A program made the translations under genes and the position numbers. DNA of 64,000 nt from JASGDB01 sp049841315 (GTDB lineage: Bacteria; Bacteroidota; Bacteroidia; Flavobacteriales; Weeksellaceae), in contig JASGDB010000014.1 of the NCBI GenBank assembly GCA_049841315.1, positions 1-64,000 on the forward strand, read 5' to 3'. Under the pieces are notes generated by a model. That model was not told the origin of the DNA. It did not search any database and was given only the letters and a program-made list of their open reading frames with translations. Below, piece by piece: positions 9,136 through 16,461 of the stretch (the stretch's first letter is position 1; every line of letters begins with the position of its first letter).

Positions 9136-9552
9136 CTGTTTGTGTTTTTGAAATGCAAATATAATTTTTTTACCACAGATGCACAGCTATTTATAAATAT
9201 TATTTCCGGAACACCTGTTTTTGGTTTTTATACGTGCTGTTTAAAATCATCATACCAGGTCATACGCATTAAAAACATACATATGCTTAGTGTAAATGGC
9301 TAAAAATCAATTGTTTTATTTTAAACGCAATGGTCGCAAAGTTTTTTTACATTATTGAAAATATTTTTCGTCCGCAAAGACTGAACTACGTTCGTAAACT
9401 TTCAGTTTATGTTCAGCGAAGGTTGACTGTTTTTTTTTTGCTGAGTGAAACGCCTTTGCGAACCTTATCACAGTTTGTCTGTTTATAAATTCTTTGCGAA
9501 CTTTGCGTTTGGAATTTAAATGCGTTTAGCCTGATTATATGCCTAATTCAAC
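9136..9552. other. Intergenic region carrying repeats
   Basis: This 417-bp stretch holds no credible gene. It contains the promoter region of the LRR gene, a ~190-bp inverted-repeat element (9323-9510) and an 18-base sequence (9534-9551, ATTATATGCCTAATTCAA) found again at 59952-59969. Confidence 0.7.
9323..9510. repeat. MITE-like inverted-repeat element
   Basis: The ends AAACGCAATGGTCGCAAAG (9323-9341) and CTTTGCGAACTTTGCGTTT (9492-9510) are imperfect inverted repeats (about 17 of 20 match). They enclose ~150 bp with further local CGCAAAG and TTTGCGAA repeats and no open frame. It resembles a non-autonomous palindromic element; no transposase is in the window. Confidence 0.65.
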
Positions 9553-10065
9553 TCAATTCTTAAAAATCGGAACATTGGAACACGCTTCGCCGAACATCAG
9601 TGATTTTACCAATGGTTTGAGTTTTTCCACGAGTTCTATGTAAGCGTTTTCGGGAATTTCCTTGTCGGAACAGCCTTTTACCAGAACTCTTTTGCCTTTC
9701 AGTTCCGTGAAATCATAATTTTCAATGATGTCGTGCATCAGAATCATTTCCAAATCTTCACGGTTTCCGAAAACGATTTTTTTTGCCGAATCCGTCAGTT
9801 TTGCCGTAATCAGAAAATAAGACCAAAGCGGAACAATCGCATCAGCCGAATTGTAGATGTACACGAAAGAATTTTGATAATCTTCCGCATTCATTTTCTC
9901 CACATTTTCACGGAAATCTTTTTCTTTTAAAATCAAACCTTCCCAAAGAAACTCTTTTAAATCGATTCCCTTTCTTTCGCCTTTCGGAACAAGTTCGGAA
10001 AGGTCGAAATTGACGAGGCTTGTATTTTCGGCGACTTTATTTCTTATTTCAAAATTCTCTGACAT
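9553..10065 (-). CDS. DUF2480 family protein
   Basis: A conserved Bacteroidota protein of unknown function, 170 aa from the chosen start. Recognisable features are the FLWEGLILKEKDFRE block, YNSADAIVPLWSYFLI, the GCSDKEIPENAYIELVEKL segment and the near-terminal VKSLMFGEACSNVPIF. An upstream in-frame ATG at 10092 exists, but 10065 is preferred. There MSENFEIRN begins, a -7-like box (TAAATTTG, minus strand) lies ~30 bp upstream, and the decayed second copy of this 5' end (10694-10759) starts at the equivalent ATG. A YoeB toxin-antitoxin pair lies directly upstream in the opposite orientation. Confidence 0.88.
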   Translation of the reverse strand: MSENFEIRNKVAENTSLVNFDLSELVPKGERKGIDLKEFLWEGLILKEKDFRENVEKMNAEDYQNSFVYIYNSADAIVPLWSYFLITAKLTDSAKKIVFGNREDLEMILMHDIIENYDFTELKGKRVLVKGCSDKEIPENAYIELVEKLKPLVKSLMFGEACSNVPIFKN

Positions 10066-10206
10066 TTTATATTCTTGTCTTTGATTCAGCAAATTTAGTT
10101 TAAAATCCTTTGACCTCGTTGTTTAAAAATTCTTATCCGATTTTTTTTTATAAATTTGTTTCGTAAAGAACAATAACCTCATTATAACAAAGCAAAAAAC
10201 AACATT

Positions 10207-10431
10207 ATGGAAACTATGGTCGTATATCCGAAAAGCGAAAAACAAAAATCACTACTCGCTTCCTTGCTTGATGAGATGAAGATACGTTTTGAAATTGCGA
10301 AAACGGAAGACGATACAAAAATGACCAAAGAAGAATTTTATGCTATGGTTGATGCCGCAAAACAAGAAGCAAGAGAGGGAAAAGTGCATATTCTAACTCC
10401 TGAAAAGCAAAAAGAACTTTTAGGACTATGA
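10207..10431 (+). CDS. Antitoxin of a YoeB-type module
   Basis: A 74-aa antitoxin-like protein with a short N-terminal beta strand (METMVVYP), a helix (LLASLLDEMKIRFEI) and an acidic, lysine-rich tail that would wrap the toxin. The toxin ORF overlaps its stop by four bases (ATGA), so the two are translationally coupled. A -7-type box (TAAATTTG, 10151-10158) lies 48 bp upstream; no clear -33 box is present. The family assignment (DUF2683/RelB-like) is tentative. Its N-terminal pattern is shared with the antitoxin at 41297-41524. The pair sits between the DUF2480 start and a degraded copy of that start. Confidence 0.85.
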   Translation: METMVVYPKSEKQKSLLASLLDEMKIRFEIAKTEDDTKMTKEEFYAMVDAAKQEAREGKVHILTPEKQKELLGL

Positions 10432-10697
10432 GTTATGAAATTCAATATACCAATAAAGCCAAAAATGGTTTTGAGCGACATAAAAAATCAGGTAACAAAA
10501 AATTATTGCTTAAAATCAACGAATTATTGAATGAACTAAAAGAACACCCAACATTCGGAACCGGCAAACCGGAGCAACTGAAACATTACGAAATCCCTAC
10601 TTATTCCCGCAGAATTTCGGGAGAACACAGGTTGGTTTATGAAATCCACGATGAGGTAGTAACCGTTTTGGTGCTTTCTGCTTACGGACATTATTAG
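10428..10697 (+). CDS. Txe/YoeB family mRNA interferase toxin
   Basis: An 89-aa ribosome-dependent endoribonuclease of the RelE fold. It aligns with E. coli YoeB through GTGKPEQLKHYEI, YSRRISGEHRLVYE and the C-terminal YGHY. The catalytic equivalents are present: Glu49 (YoeB Glu46), Arg68 (Arg65) and His88-Tyr89 (His83-Tyr84). It should therefore be active when not bound by its antitoxin. Its ATG overlaps the antitoxin stop. The TAG stop overlaps the end of the DUF2480-derived remnant on the opposite strand, placing the 3' edge of the module at that repeat. Confidence 0.93.
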   Translation: MSYEIQYTNKAKNGFERHKKSGNKKLLLKINELLNELKEHPTFGTGKPEQLKHYEIPTYSRRISGEHRLVYEIHDEVVTVLVLSAYGHY

Positions 10698-10759
10698 TTA
10701 GCCTGTTCTTTTACCAATCCGCTTTCGGCATTATTTTTTATTTCAAAATTTTCCTGCAT
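10694..10759 (-). pseudogene. Decayed copy of the DUF2480 5' end
   Basis: On the minus strand this encodes MQENFEIKNNAESGLVKEQ and two more residues before a stop. It aligns with the DUF2480 start MSENFEIRNKVAENTSLVN, with one or two codon deletions. The similarity extends about 10 bp upstream of the ATG (GAATAAAATG against GAATATAAAATG). The YoeB toxin pair lies between this copy and the intact gene. The AAA ATPase stop codon is one base away from this ATG. Confidence 0.8.
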
Positions 10760-10760
10760 T

Positions 10761-11513
10761 TTATTCAAAATATTTTTTATTATTTCTAAAAAGTTCGTAC
10801 AACAATTTCATATTTTCGAGTTCCTGCCAGTTACATTCTTTGGCGGGATTGCTGTCCAAATTATAAATTTTCGCATTTTCAATCGCTAAAACAAAAGGCG
10901 AATGTGAAGCGATAATGAACTGACAATTATATAAATGCGAATATTTTTCGATTAATTTTTTCACAACTAATTGCAATTTGGGCGAAAAAGAATTTTCAGG
11001 TTCATCAAGCAGATAAAGCGTATCGGGTTCAAAAATGTTTTCAAAATATGAAATAGCCGTTTCTCCGTTTGAAAATTGTTCGGACAATTCGTTGTGATTT
11101 TGCCAGGCAAACATTCTTGCTCTATCGTCTTTTTCATTGGCTTCCAAAATCCTTTTTTCTGCTTTTTCAGTTTTGCTTCGCAGGTTTACAATGGCTTCGG
11201 CAATATCTTCACTTCGGATAAACCGGCTTTCTTTCGGGATTTTTATTTCTTTTCCGTTTCGTTCAGCCGTTTGAAAACTACATTTTTCTACAAATTCATT
11301 AAAATAGAATGAAGAATTTCCCAATGTTTTATGCTTAATTTTAATTTTTTCGGCAATCACATTCAATAAAGTTGATTTTCCTGAACCATTATTTCCATAA
11401 AAAACAGTAACCGGAGAAAAATGAATCATATCCAACATTTTTGGACATAAAATCCTATATGGATAAACCCTTCTTTCTTCAAACGGCAACAGAAATTTTT
11501 CAAGAAAAATCAT
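10761..11513 (-). CDS. AAA family ATP-binding protein (OLD/RecF-like)
   Basis: A 250-aa ABC-type ATPase. Walker A is YGNNGSGKST near residue 40. A signature-like LSEQFSNGE lies at about 143-151, Walker B is LYLLDEPENSFSP with Asp170-Glu171, and the switch histidine is in FIIASHSP. There is no transmembrane or nuclease domain, so it is a stand-alone AAA_21-like ATPase of the kind often found in defence or toxin-antitoxin settings; its partner and function are unknown. ATG at 11513 is chosen; TTG at 11519 is possible. A TAAATTTG box lies at 11539-11546 (minus strand). Its stop abuts the DUF2480-derived remnant, and a palindromic element lies just upstream. Confidence 0.85.
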   Translation of the reverse strand: MIFLEKFLLPFEERRVYPYRILCPKMLDMIHFSPVTVFYGNNGSGKSTLLNVIAEKIKIKHKTLGNSSFYFNEFVEKCSFQTAERNGKEIKIPKESRFIRSEDIAEAIVNLRSKTEKAEKRILEANEKDDRARMFAWQNHNELSEQFSNGETAISYFENIFEPDTLYLLDEPENSFSPKLQLVVKKLIEKYSHLYNCQFIIASHSPFVLAIENAKIYNLDSNPAKECNWQELENMKLLYELFRNNKKYFE

Positions 11514-11592
11514 CGGCAATAAATTTCTTAACTTTGAACAAATTTAAGTCAAATAATTGATTTAGGTAGTAATGAATTTGTTTAGACTTTTT

Positions 11593-11760
11593 GATGATGC
11601 TTCGTAGAAGCATTCTGTTAATAGAAAATAGATTTTTGTTGTGTGCGAAGCTCCGTAGGAGCGTTCTGTTAATAACGTTCTGTTTTTACAGGTCGCTCCT
11701 ACGGAGCTTTTTTACAACATCTTTATTTTTTTCTATTAACAGTTTGTTCCTACGGAACAC
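11593..11760. repeat. Nested palindromic element built from GCTCC-GTA-GGAGC hairpins and CTGTTAATAG units
   Basis: Four diverged copies of a small hairpin (GCTTCGTAGAAGC, GCTCCGTAGGAGC, GCTCCTACGGAGC, GTTCCTACGGAAC) are arranged as two nested inverted pairs. The inner arms are perfect over 16 bp (11648-11663 and 11694-11709). An outer pair, CTGTTAATAGAAAA (11615-11628) and TTTTCTATTAACAG (11729-11742), is perfect over 14 bp. No open frame is present. It has the shape of a REP/BIME-like element. The rest of the 344-bp gap before lpxB (11514-11857) shows nothing else beyond the ATPase promoter box. Confidence 0.8.
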
Positions 11761-11857
11761 ATAAAATGTAAATAATTTCATTAAAATCTAAAATGTATAA
11801 CAATCACGAACTCCAATTAAAAAAATAAAAAATTCGTGAATAAATCTCAAATCTAAA

Positions 11858-12964
11858 TTGAAATACTACATTATCGCAGGAGAAGCATCAGGCGATTTAC
11901 ACGCTTCCAACCTGATGAAAGCCATTCAGCAAAAAGATTCCGACACCGATTTCCGTTTTTGGGGCGGAGATTTGATGCAGAAAGTTTCGGGCGAAAAACC
12001 GGTGAAACATTACAAAAATTTGGCATTTATGGGTTTTGTGGAGGTCTTGATGAATTTAAAAACCATTTTAAACAATATTAAATTCGCCAAAAAAGACATT
12101 CAGCAGTATCAGCCCGATGTTCTGATTCTGGTGGATTATCCCGGATTTAATTTAAGAATTGCAGAATTTGCAAAAAAACTCGGAATAAAAGTCGTCTATT
12201 ACATTTCTCCGCAACTTTGGGCGTGGAAAGAAAACCGTGTGAAAACCATCAAAAAATATGTGGACGAAATGCTCGTGATTCTTCCGTTTGAAAAAGATTT
12301 TTACAAAAAACATACTATTGATGCTCATTTTGTGGGACACCCGCTTTTAGATGCGATTTCGGATTTAAAGGAAATTAACGTTGTTGATTTTAAAAAAGAA
12401 TTTCATCTGAACGATAAAGAAATCATCGCATTACTTCCCGGTTCACGAAAGCAGGAAGTGGAAAAAATGCTGGAAATGATGCTTTCCGTTCGTCCTTATT
12501 TTAAGGAATATCAGTTTGTCATTGCCGGAGCGCCGAGTCTTCCGAAAGGTTTTTACGAAAAATATGTGGACGAAAATGTGCATTTCGTTTCCAACAGAAC
12601 GTACGATTTGCTGAGATGTTCCAAAGCCGCTTTGGTTACTTCCGGAACGGCAACATTGGAAACCGCACTTTTGAATATTCCCGAAGTGGTGTGTTATAAA
12701 GGAAGCAAAATTTCCTACGAAATCGGAAAAAGATTAATCGGAAAAAACATCAAATACATTTCTCTGGTCAATCTGATTATGGATAAAGAGGTTGTAAAAG
12801 AATTGATTCAGAAGGAATTAAATACAAAAAATATCGTTCACGAACTGAATTTGGTTTTAAACGAAAACCGAAACCGCATTTTAAACGATTATGCAGAACT
12901 CCGTAAAAAACTCGGTGGAAAGGGAGCGAGTGAGAAGGCGGCGGAGATTATTGTTGAAATTTGA
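11858..12964 (+). CDS. lpxB: Lipid-A-disaccharide synthase
   Basis: A 368-aa GT19 glycosyltransferase that joins UDP-2,3-diacylglucosamine and lipid X into lipid A disaccharide at the cytoplasmic membrane. The N-terminal signature YYIIAGEASGDLHASNL begins almost at residue 1, and the mid-protein segments YYISPQLWAWKENR, FVGHPLLD and LLPGSRKQEVEKM are typical of LpxB. The start codon is TTG: no ATG or GTG lies close enough to keep the signature, which makes this a supported non-ATG start. It is monocistronic here, followed by a bidirectional terminator. An element of nested palindromes lies ~100 bp upstream. Confidence 0.95.
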   Translation: MKYYIIAGEASGDLHASNLMKAIQQKDSDTDFRFWGGDLMQKVSGEKPVKHYKNLAFMGFVEVLMNLKTILNNIKFAKKDIQQYQPDVLILVDYPGFNLRIAEFAKKLGIKVVYYISPQLWAWKENRVKTIKKYVDEMLVILPFEKDFYKKHTIDAHFVGHPLLDAISDLKEINVVDFKKEFHLNDKEIIALLPGSRKQEVEKMLEMMLSVRPYFKEYQFVIAGAPSLPKGFYEKYVDENVHFVSNRTYDLLRCSKAALVTSGTATLETALLNIPEVVCYKGSKISYEIGKRLIGKNIKYISLVNLIMDKEVVKELIQKELNTKNIVHELNLVLNENRNRILNDYAELRKKLGGKGASEKAAEIIVEI

Positions 12965-13023
12965 AAAAGCTCTCAGGCTGTGTTCAGAAATCTTTATGTC
13001 AAAATATTAGGATTACTATACAT

Positions 13024-13053
13024 AAAAACGGGCTGAATATTCAGCCCGTTTTT
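13024..13053. terminator. Bidirectional terminator
   Basis: AAAAACGGGCTGAA and TTCAGCCCGTTTTT form a perfect palindrome with A- and T-runs on either side. It can end both lpxB and the convergent secreted esterase gene. Confidence 0.92.
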
Positions 13054-13068
13054 ACTTATATCAAAAAC

Positions 13069-16062
13069 TTATTTCTTGATTACTTTATAAGAACTTGTTC
13101 CTTTTGATGTAATAACCTTTGCAATATATACTCCTTTCACAAGTTTCGATACATCTAAGTTTTCGGATTTTGCTGTTAGTGCAAGATTTCCATTCATTCC
13201 GTATAGTTCTACAGATTTCAGGGTTTCATTTTTTGATAAACGAATATTCAGAATGTCTTTCACGGGATTCGGGAAGATGGTTGCTTTTTCCGTCTGATAA
13301 TCGGTAACAGCAAGCGTTTCTTCCGGTGTGAAACCTGAAAAATCTATCGTATTGGTGCTTTGAGCTCTGTTTTCATAAGCATTTGAAGATTGTTTGTCGA
13401 GAGGAGCATACAGTTCCATGCTTGACTGAAGCATTTTTTCTTCATAAAGAGCCGTCATTTCTTCCTGATTCATTCCCGAACGGTAGAAAAACCAGTTGCG
13501 GTAACTGATGTCGGAAGGTCCTTCATTACTGTGAAGTGCAAAAATTTTCGCTTCCATTTTTTCATCTACGCTTCCCTGTAAAGCTCCGTCGATATAAAGA
13601 AAAGATTTTCCTCTTGCGTAATAATGTGTGAGGGCAACTCTGTGCCAACCGTTATCATTCACCACTGCCGAACTTGTTACCGTAGTTCCCGTCGGAGAAG
13701 TATAAACGATGTTGCCATTAGCATTAATGACTAAATTTCCGTCTGATGCAGTCGTCGTGAAATTCATAATTTTTCCCGATCCTGTCGTTTTGAAATCAAA
13801 TACCGTTGTGAACGGATGAACGCCGTTATCCGGTGTGAATTTCAGTTCTCCTGCATTGGATACTGCGGGTTTTACATAAGTCGAATTGGTATAAACGGGT
13901 CTTGTTTTTCCGGCTTGAAGCGCATCGAAAACTGACGGCACGAATGTATAGAATATTTCGGTGTGCCCTGCGGAATTCGGGTGGAGAACATCTGTGCCGT
14001 TCTGATAGCCTGACGGCCATTTCCCGAAACCATCATCCACCGCTCCTAAAGAATTAATACTCGGAACTTCCCATTCGTGCATCAGCAGATTCATTTGCTT
14101 AACAAAATTGTAATCTGTTTCATTAAAATCTCCTCTTCCGTAATTATTCACCACAACCGGAATTTTCCCCGCCGTTTTTGCTTTGTCGATTAAAAGTAAA
14201 AGACCGTTTTTATAAGAATCAAAAGCAGTCTGTCCGGATTCGTGAACGCCCTCATTTCCCAAAGCCAGCCCGAAAACTACATACGAACTGCAATCTCCGA
14301 TTAAATCGCTTTCAAACCGGTTCATCACTTTCGTAGTGTTATCACCGGGAACGGCAACATTAGACCTGAAAAATGCAGGGCTTCCGTTGGCTGCTCTCTG
14401 TTGTAAAAGTTCATTAAACTGATAAGCATATCCCTGAAGATTGTCCGCTCCCGTTCCATACATTACAGACGAACCCATAAATGAAATTTTCAGCGGAGAT
14501 ACATCCTGACAACTCACGCTGTAAGTATAATTTTGCAGGTCAAGCCGCACGATGAATTTCCCGTAAGTCTGTCGGATGTCTTCATAAGCTACTCCGTAAG
14601 CATTTCCTTCAGATTCGGAGATGATGGAATTATTAGTTGTTCCCGTTACTTTTTTGTAAACAAAGCTCCAGCCTCCGTTTGCTCTGAAAATAAATCGCGG
14701 CGTTGTATCGGTGTTGACTACATCCATATCAAGAGCGGCTTCCCAAACTCCGTTTCCTTTATAATCCAGCGGAAGTTCTCCGCTCCACGCACCTTGAATC
14801 GTGCTTCCTACCAAGCCCCAACTAAAGCTGGTAACCGTATAAGTGTTATTGTTAAGGTTAACGAAAATCCTCACCGGTCCTGTAACCGAAGACGTAATTT
14901 CCGAACCATTCAATTCCAAAGTTCCGGCACTTCCGCCATACGTTTCCGCAGATGCATCTTGGGAAGTATAGAATTTAAAAGTTCCGTTTTCTGACAGAGA
15001 AGTATAAATTTCAAACTGATTCGTTACCAGTCCGGAATTTCCGTTGATATGGTGCAAAGGAATTGCAGCTGCAGGATTATCGCCGTTTTCCGTTCCGCTT
15101 CCGCTGAGATACAGAGCTGTAATCTGATTGGAAATCGCAATCACTTTGCTTCCGCTGATTTCAGGTTTCTGAACGCTTGTCGCCGTAACTGTAATCGTCC
15201 CATTTTTCTTCGGAACTAAAAGTCCTGTTGCGCTGATACTTGCCACAGTTTCATCACTGATGCTCCAAGTAACGCTTTTGTTTGTTGCGTTTGCAGGAAG
15301 CACTTCGGCGGTCATTTGGGAAGATGCTCCCGAAACCGAAATATCATTCCCCGAAACGGAAACAGATGCTACATCAACAACTGATGAAGCTGCATATTCC
15401 TCAATTTTGATAATATTAATGTAGCCGTATTTTTGGGTATCAGTCTGCGTAAAAGCAAGATTAAAAATAATTTTGCCATTTGCGTCAGGAGACATCGGTT
15501 CAGAAACGAACACATTATTATCCGATATAGCCGGGGAAGATGCAATCGTGGCATTTACTGTAGCTGCTCCAACCAATGAAAACACGGAAGTTCTCGAATC
15601 ACTGGCAGGGCGGGATGCCAGAAGATAAAATTTATATTGCTTCCCCGCATCAAATCCGCTGAATTCTATCTGCCCTGTCGGATTATTGTCTGAATTTGAC
15701 ACATAAAAATAATCTGAAAACGCTCTGAGAACCGCCAAATCAGGATAGGTAACTGTTGTCCATGATGATGGCCCGTATTGGCTTCCCGTATTCAGCACCA
15801 TATTGTCCGTAACTCTGTAGCTTAATCCTGATGAGCCTCCGTTGCTGTTGATAAGCGGAGAAGCAGTTGCAGAAACAGTAGCGGAAGTGATATTGTTCCA
15901 GTTGTTTCCGTTGGCATCAGGATTCGCAGTTGCACCACCGACACCATTGCTTGTTCCCGGGTTTGCAGGCCCGAAATCCATGTATATTTTCTGTGAAAGC
16001 GTCTGCGAAAAACAGAACATCACACAGAAAAACATTGTAAAAATTGATAGATATTTTTTCAT
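13069..16062 (-). CDS. Secreted multidomain SGNH/GDSL hydrolase with type IX sorting domain
   Basis: A 997-aa secreted protein (start MKKYLSIF chosen because the signal peptide begins there; an upstream ATG at 16083 is less likely). Domains in order: N-terminal jelly-roll-like region; a bacterial Ig-like (BIG2) domain at ~228-312; a SusE/Fn3-like region; an SGNH hydrolase domain at ~525-720; a LamG-like domain at ~760-880; and a C-terminal type A sorting domain (IFPNPVKDILNIRL). The hydrolase has block I FMGSSVMYG (Ser near 531), a block III variant LGNEG (Asn near 603) and block V DVLHPNSAGH (Asp ~691, His ~694). It probably deacylates surface or environmental polysaccharide, which is inference. 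Confidence 0.88.
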   Translation of the reverse strand: MKKYLSIFTMFFCVMFCFSQTLSQKIYMDFGPANPGTSNGVGGATANPDANGNNWNNITSATVSATASPLINSNGGSSGLSYRVTDNMVLNTGSQYGPSSWTTVTYPDLAVLRAFSDYFYVSNSDNNPTGQIEFSGFDAGKQYKFYLLASRPASDSRTSVFSLVGAATVNATIASSPAISDNNVFVSEPMSPDANGKIIFNLAFTQTDTQKYGYINIIKIEEYAASSVVDVASVSVSGNDISVSGASSQMTAEVLPANATNKSVTWSISDETVASISATGLLVPKKNGTITVTATSVQKPEISGSKVIAISNQITALYLSGSGTENGDNPAAAIPLHHINGNSGLVTNQFEIYTSLSENGTFKFYTSQDASAETYGGSAGTLELNGSEITSSVTGPVRIFVNLNNNTYTVTSFSWGLVGSTIQGAWSGELPLDYKGNGVWEAALDMDVVNTDTTPRFIFRANGGWSFVYKKVTGTTNNSIISESEGNAYGVAYEDIRQTYGKFIVRLDLQNYTYSVSCQDVSPLKISFMGSSVMYGTGADNLQGYAYQFNELLQQRAANGSPAFFRSNVAVPGDNTTKVMNRFESDLIGDCSSYVVFGLALGNEGVHESGQTAFDSYKNGLLLLIDKAKTAGKIPVVVNNYGRGDFNETDYNFVKQMNLLMHEWEVPSINSLGAVDDGFGKWPSGYQNGTDVLHPNSAGHTEIFYTFVPSVFDALQAGKTRPVYTNSTYVKPAVSNAGELKFTPDNGVHPFTTVFDFKTTGSGKIMNFTTTASDGNLVINANGNIVYTSPTGTTVTSSAVVNDNGWHRVALTHYYARGKSFLYIDGALQGSVDEKMEAKIFALHSNEGPSDISYRNWFFYRSGMNQEEMTALYEEKMLQSSMELYAPLDKQSSNAYENRAQSTNTIDFSGFTPEETLAVTDYQTEKATIFPNPVKDILNIRLSKNETLKSVELYGMNGNLALTAKSENLDVSKLVKGVYIAKVITSKGTSSYKVIKK

Positions 16063-16210
16063 TACAGAATTTTTTGAAAACATCCAAAGTTAAAATAAAT
16101 TTATTGTCTCACAATGGGATAATAAAATTTATTTTTAAAACTTTTTCCTTTTTAGTATAAAAGCAGATAACAACTCCGATATTAATAAATAATTCGTAAT
16201 TTCGCCATCA

Positions 16211-16287
16211 GAAATTAAAGGGGTGCCGTAAAAAGCTGAGATTATACCCAATGAACCTTGGAACAGGTAATGCTGTTTAGGGAAATT
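16211..16287 (+). ncRNA. TPP riboswitch (THI element)
   Basis: The aptamer core is clear: GGGGTGCC, then GCTGAGATTATACCC, then GAACCTTGGAACAGGTAATGC closing with TTTAGGGA. The CTGAGA and GGTAATGC bulges that bind the pyrimidine and pyrophosphate are intact. It lies ~175 bp upstream of the TonB-dependent receptor at 16462, on the same strand. A 10-bp AT-rich hairpin (16286-16307) directly follows the aptamer and may be part of the expression platform. Confidence 0.93.
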
Positions 16288-16305
16288 AAAAATGTAAACA
16301 TTTTT

Positions 16306-16408
16306 AATGTATCAATTTGAAAATGTAACAATGTAACAATCTTTGTTCGTTGGAGAAGTTTTTAGATTTTCAATATTCCAAATTGATACATTGTTAAATT
16401 GTTACATT
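16306..16408. repeat. Inverted repeat between riboswitch and receptor gene
   Basis: AATGTATCAATTTG (16306-16319) is exactly complementary to CAAATTGATACATT (16379-16392). Flanking ATGTAACAATGTAACAAT and ATTGTTAAATTGTTACATT extend the arms imperfectly. The sequence resembles a dispersed AATGTAACAATTT-type intergenic repeat inserted into the 5' leader. The AT-rich leader between it and the ATG shows nothing else. Confidence 0.75.
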
Positions 16409-16461
16409 AACCATAATCACCCCTTTTATTCAATTAATTTTTTAACTAAAAATTTAAAAGA

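Noticed and set aside
9136..9322. Possible extra gene upstream of the LRR gene
   Set aside because: All frames are broken by stops; the sequence is AT-rich spacer before the repeat element.
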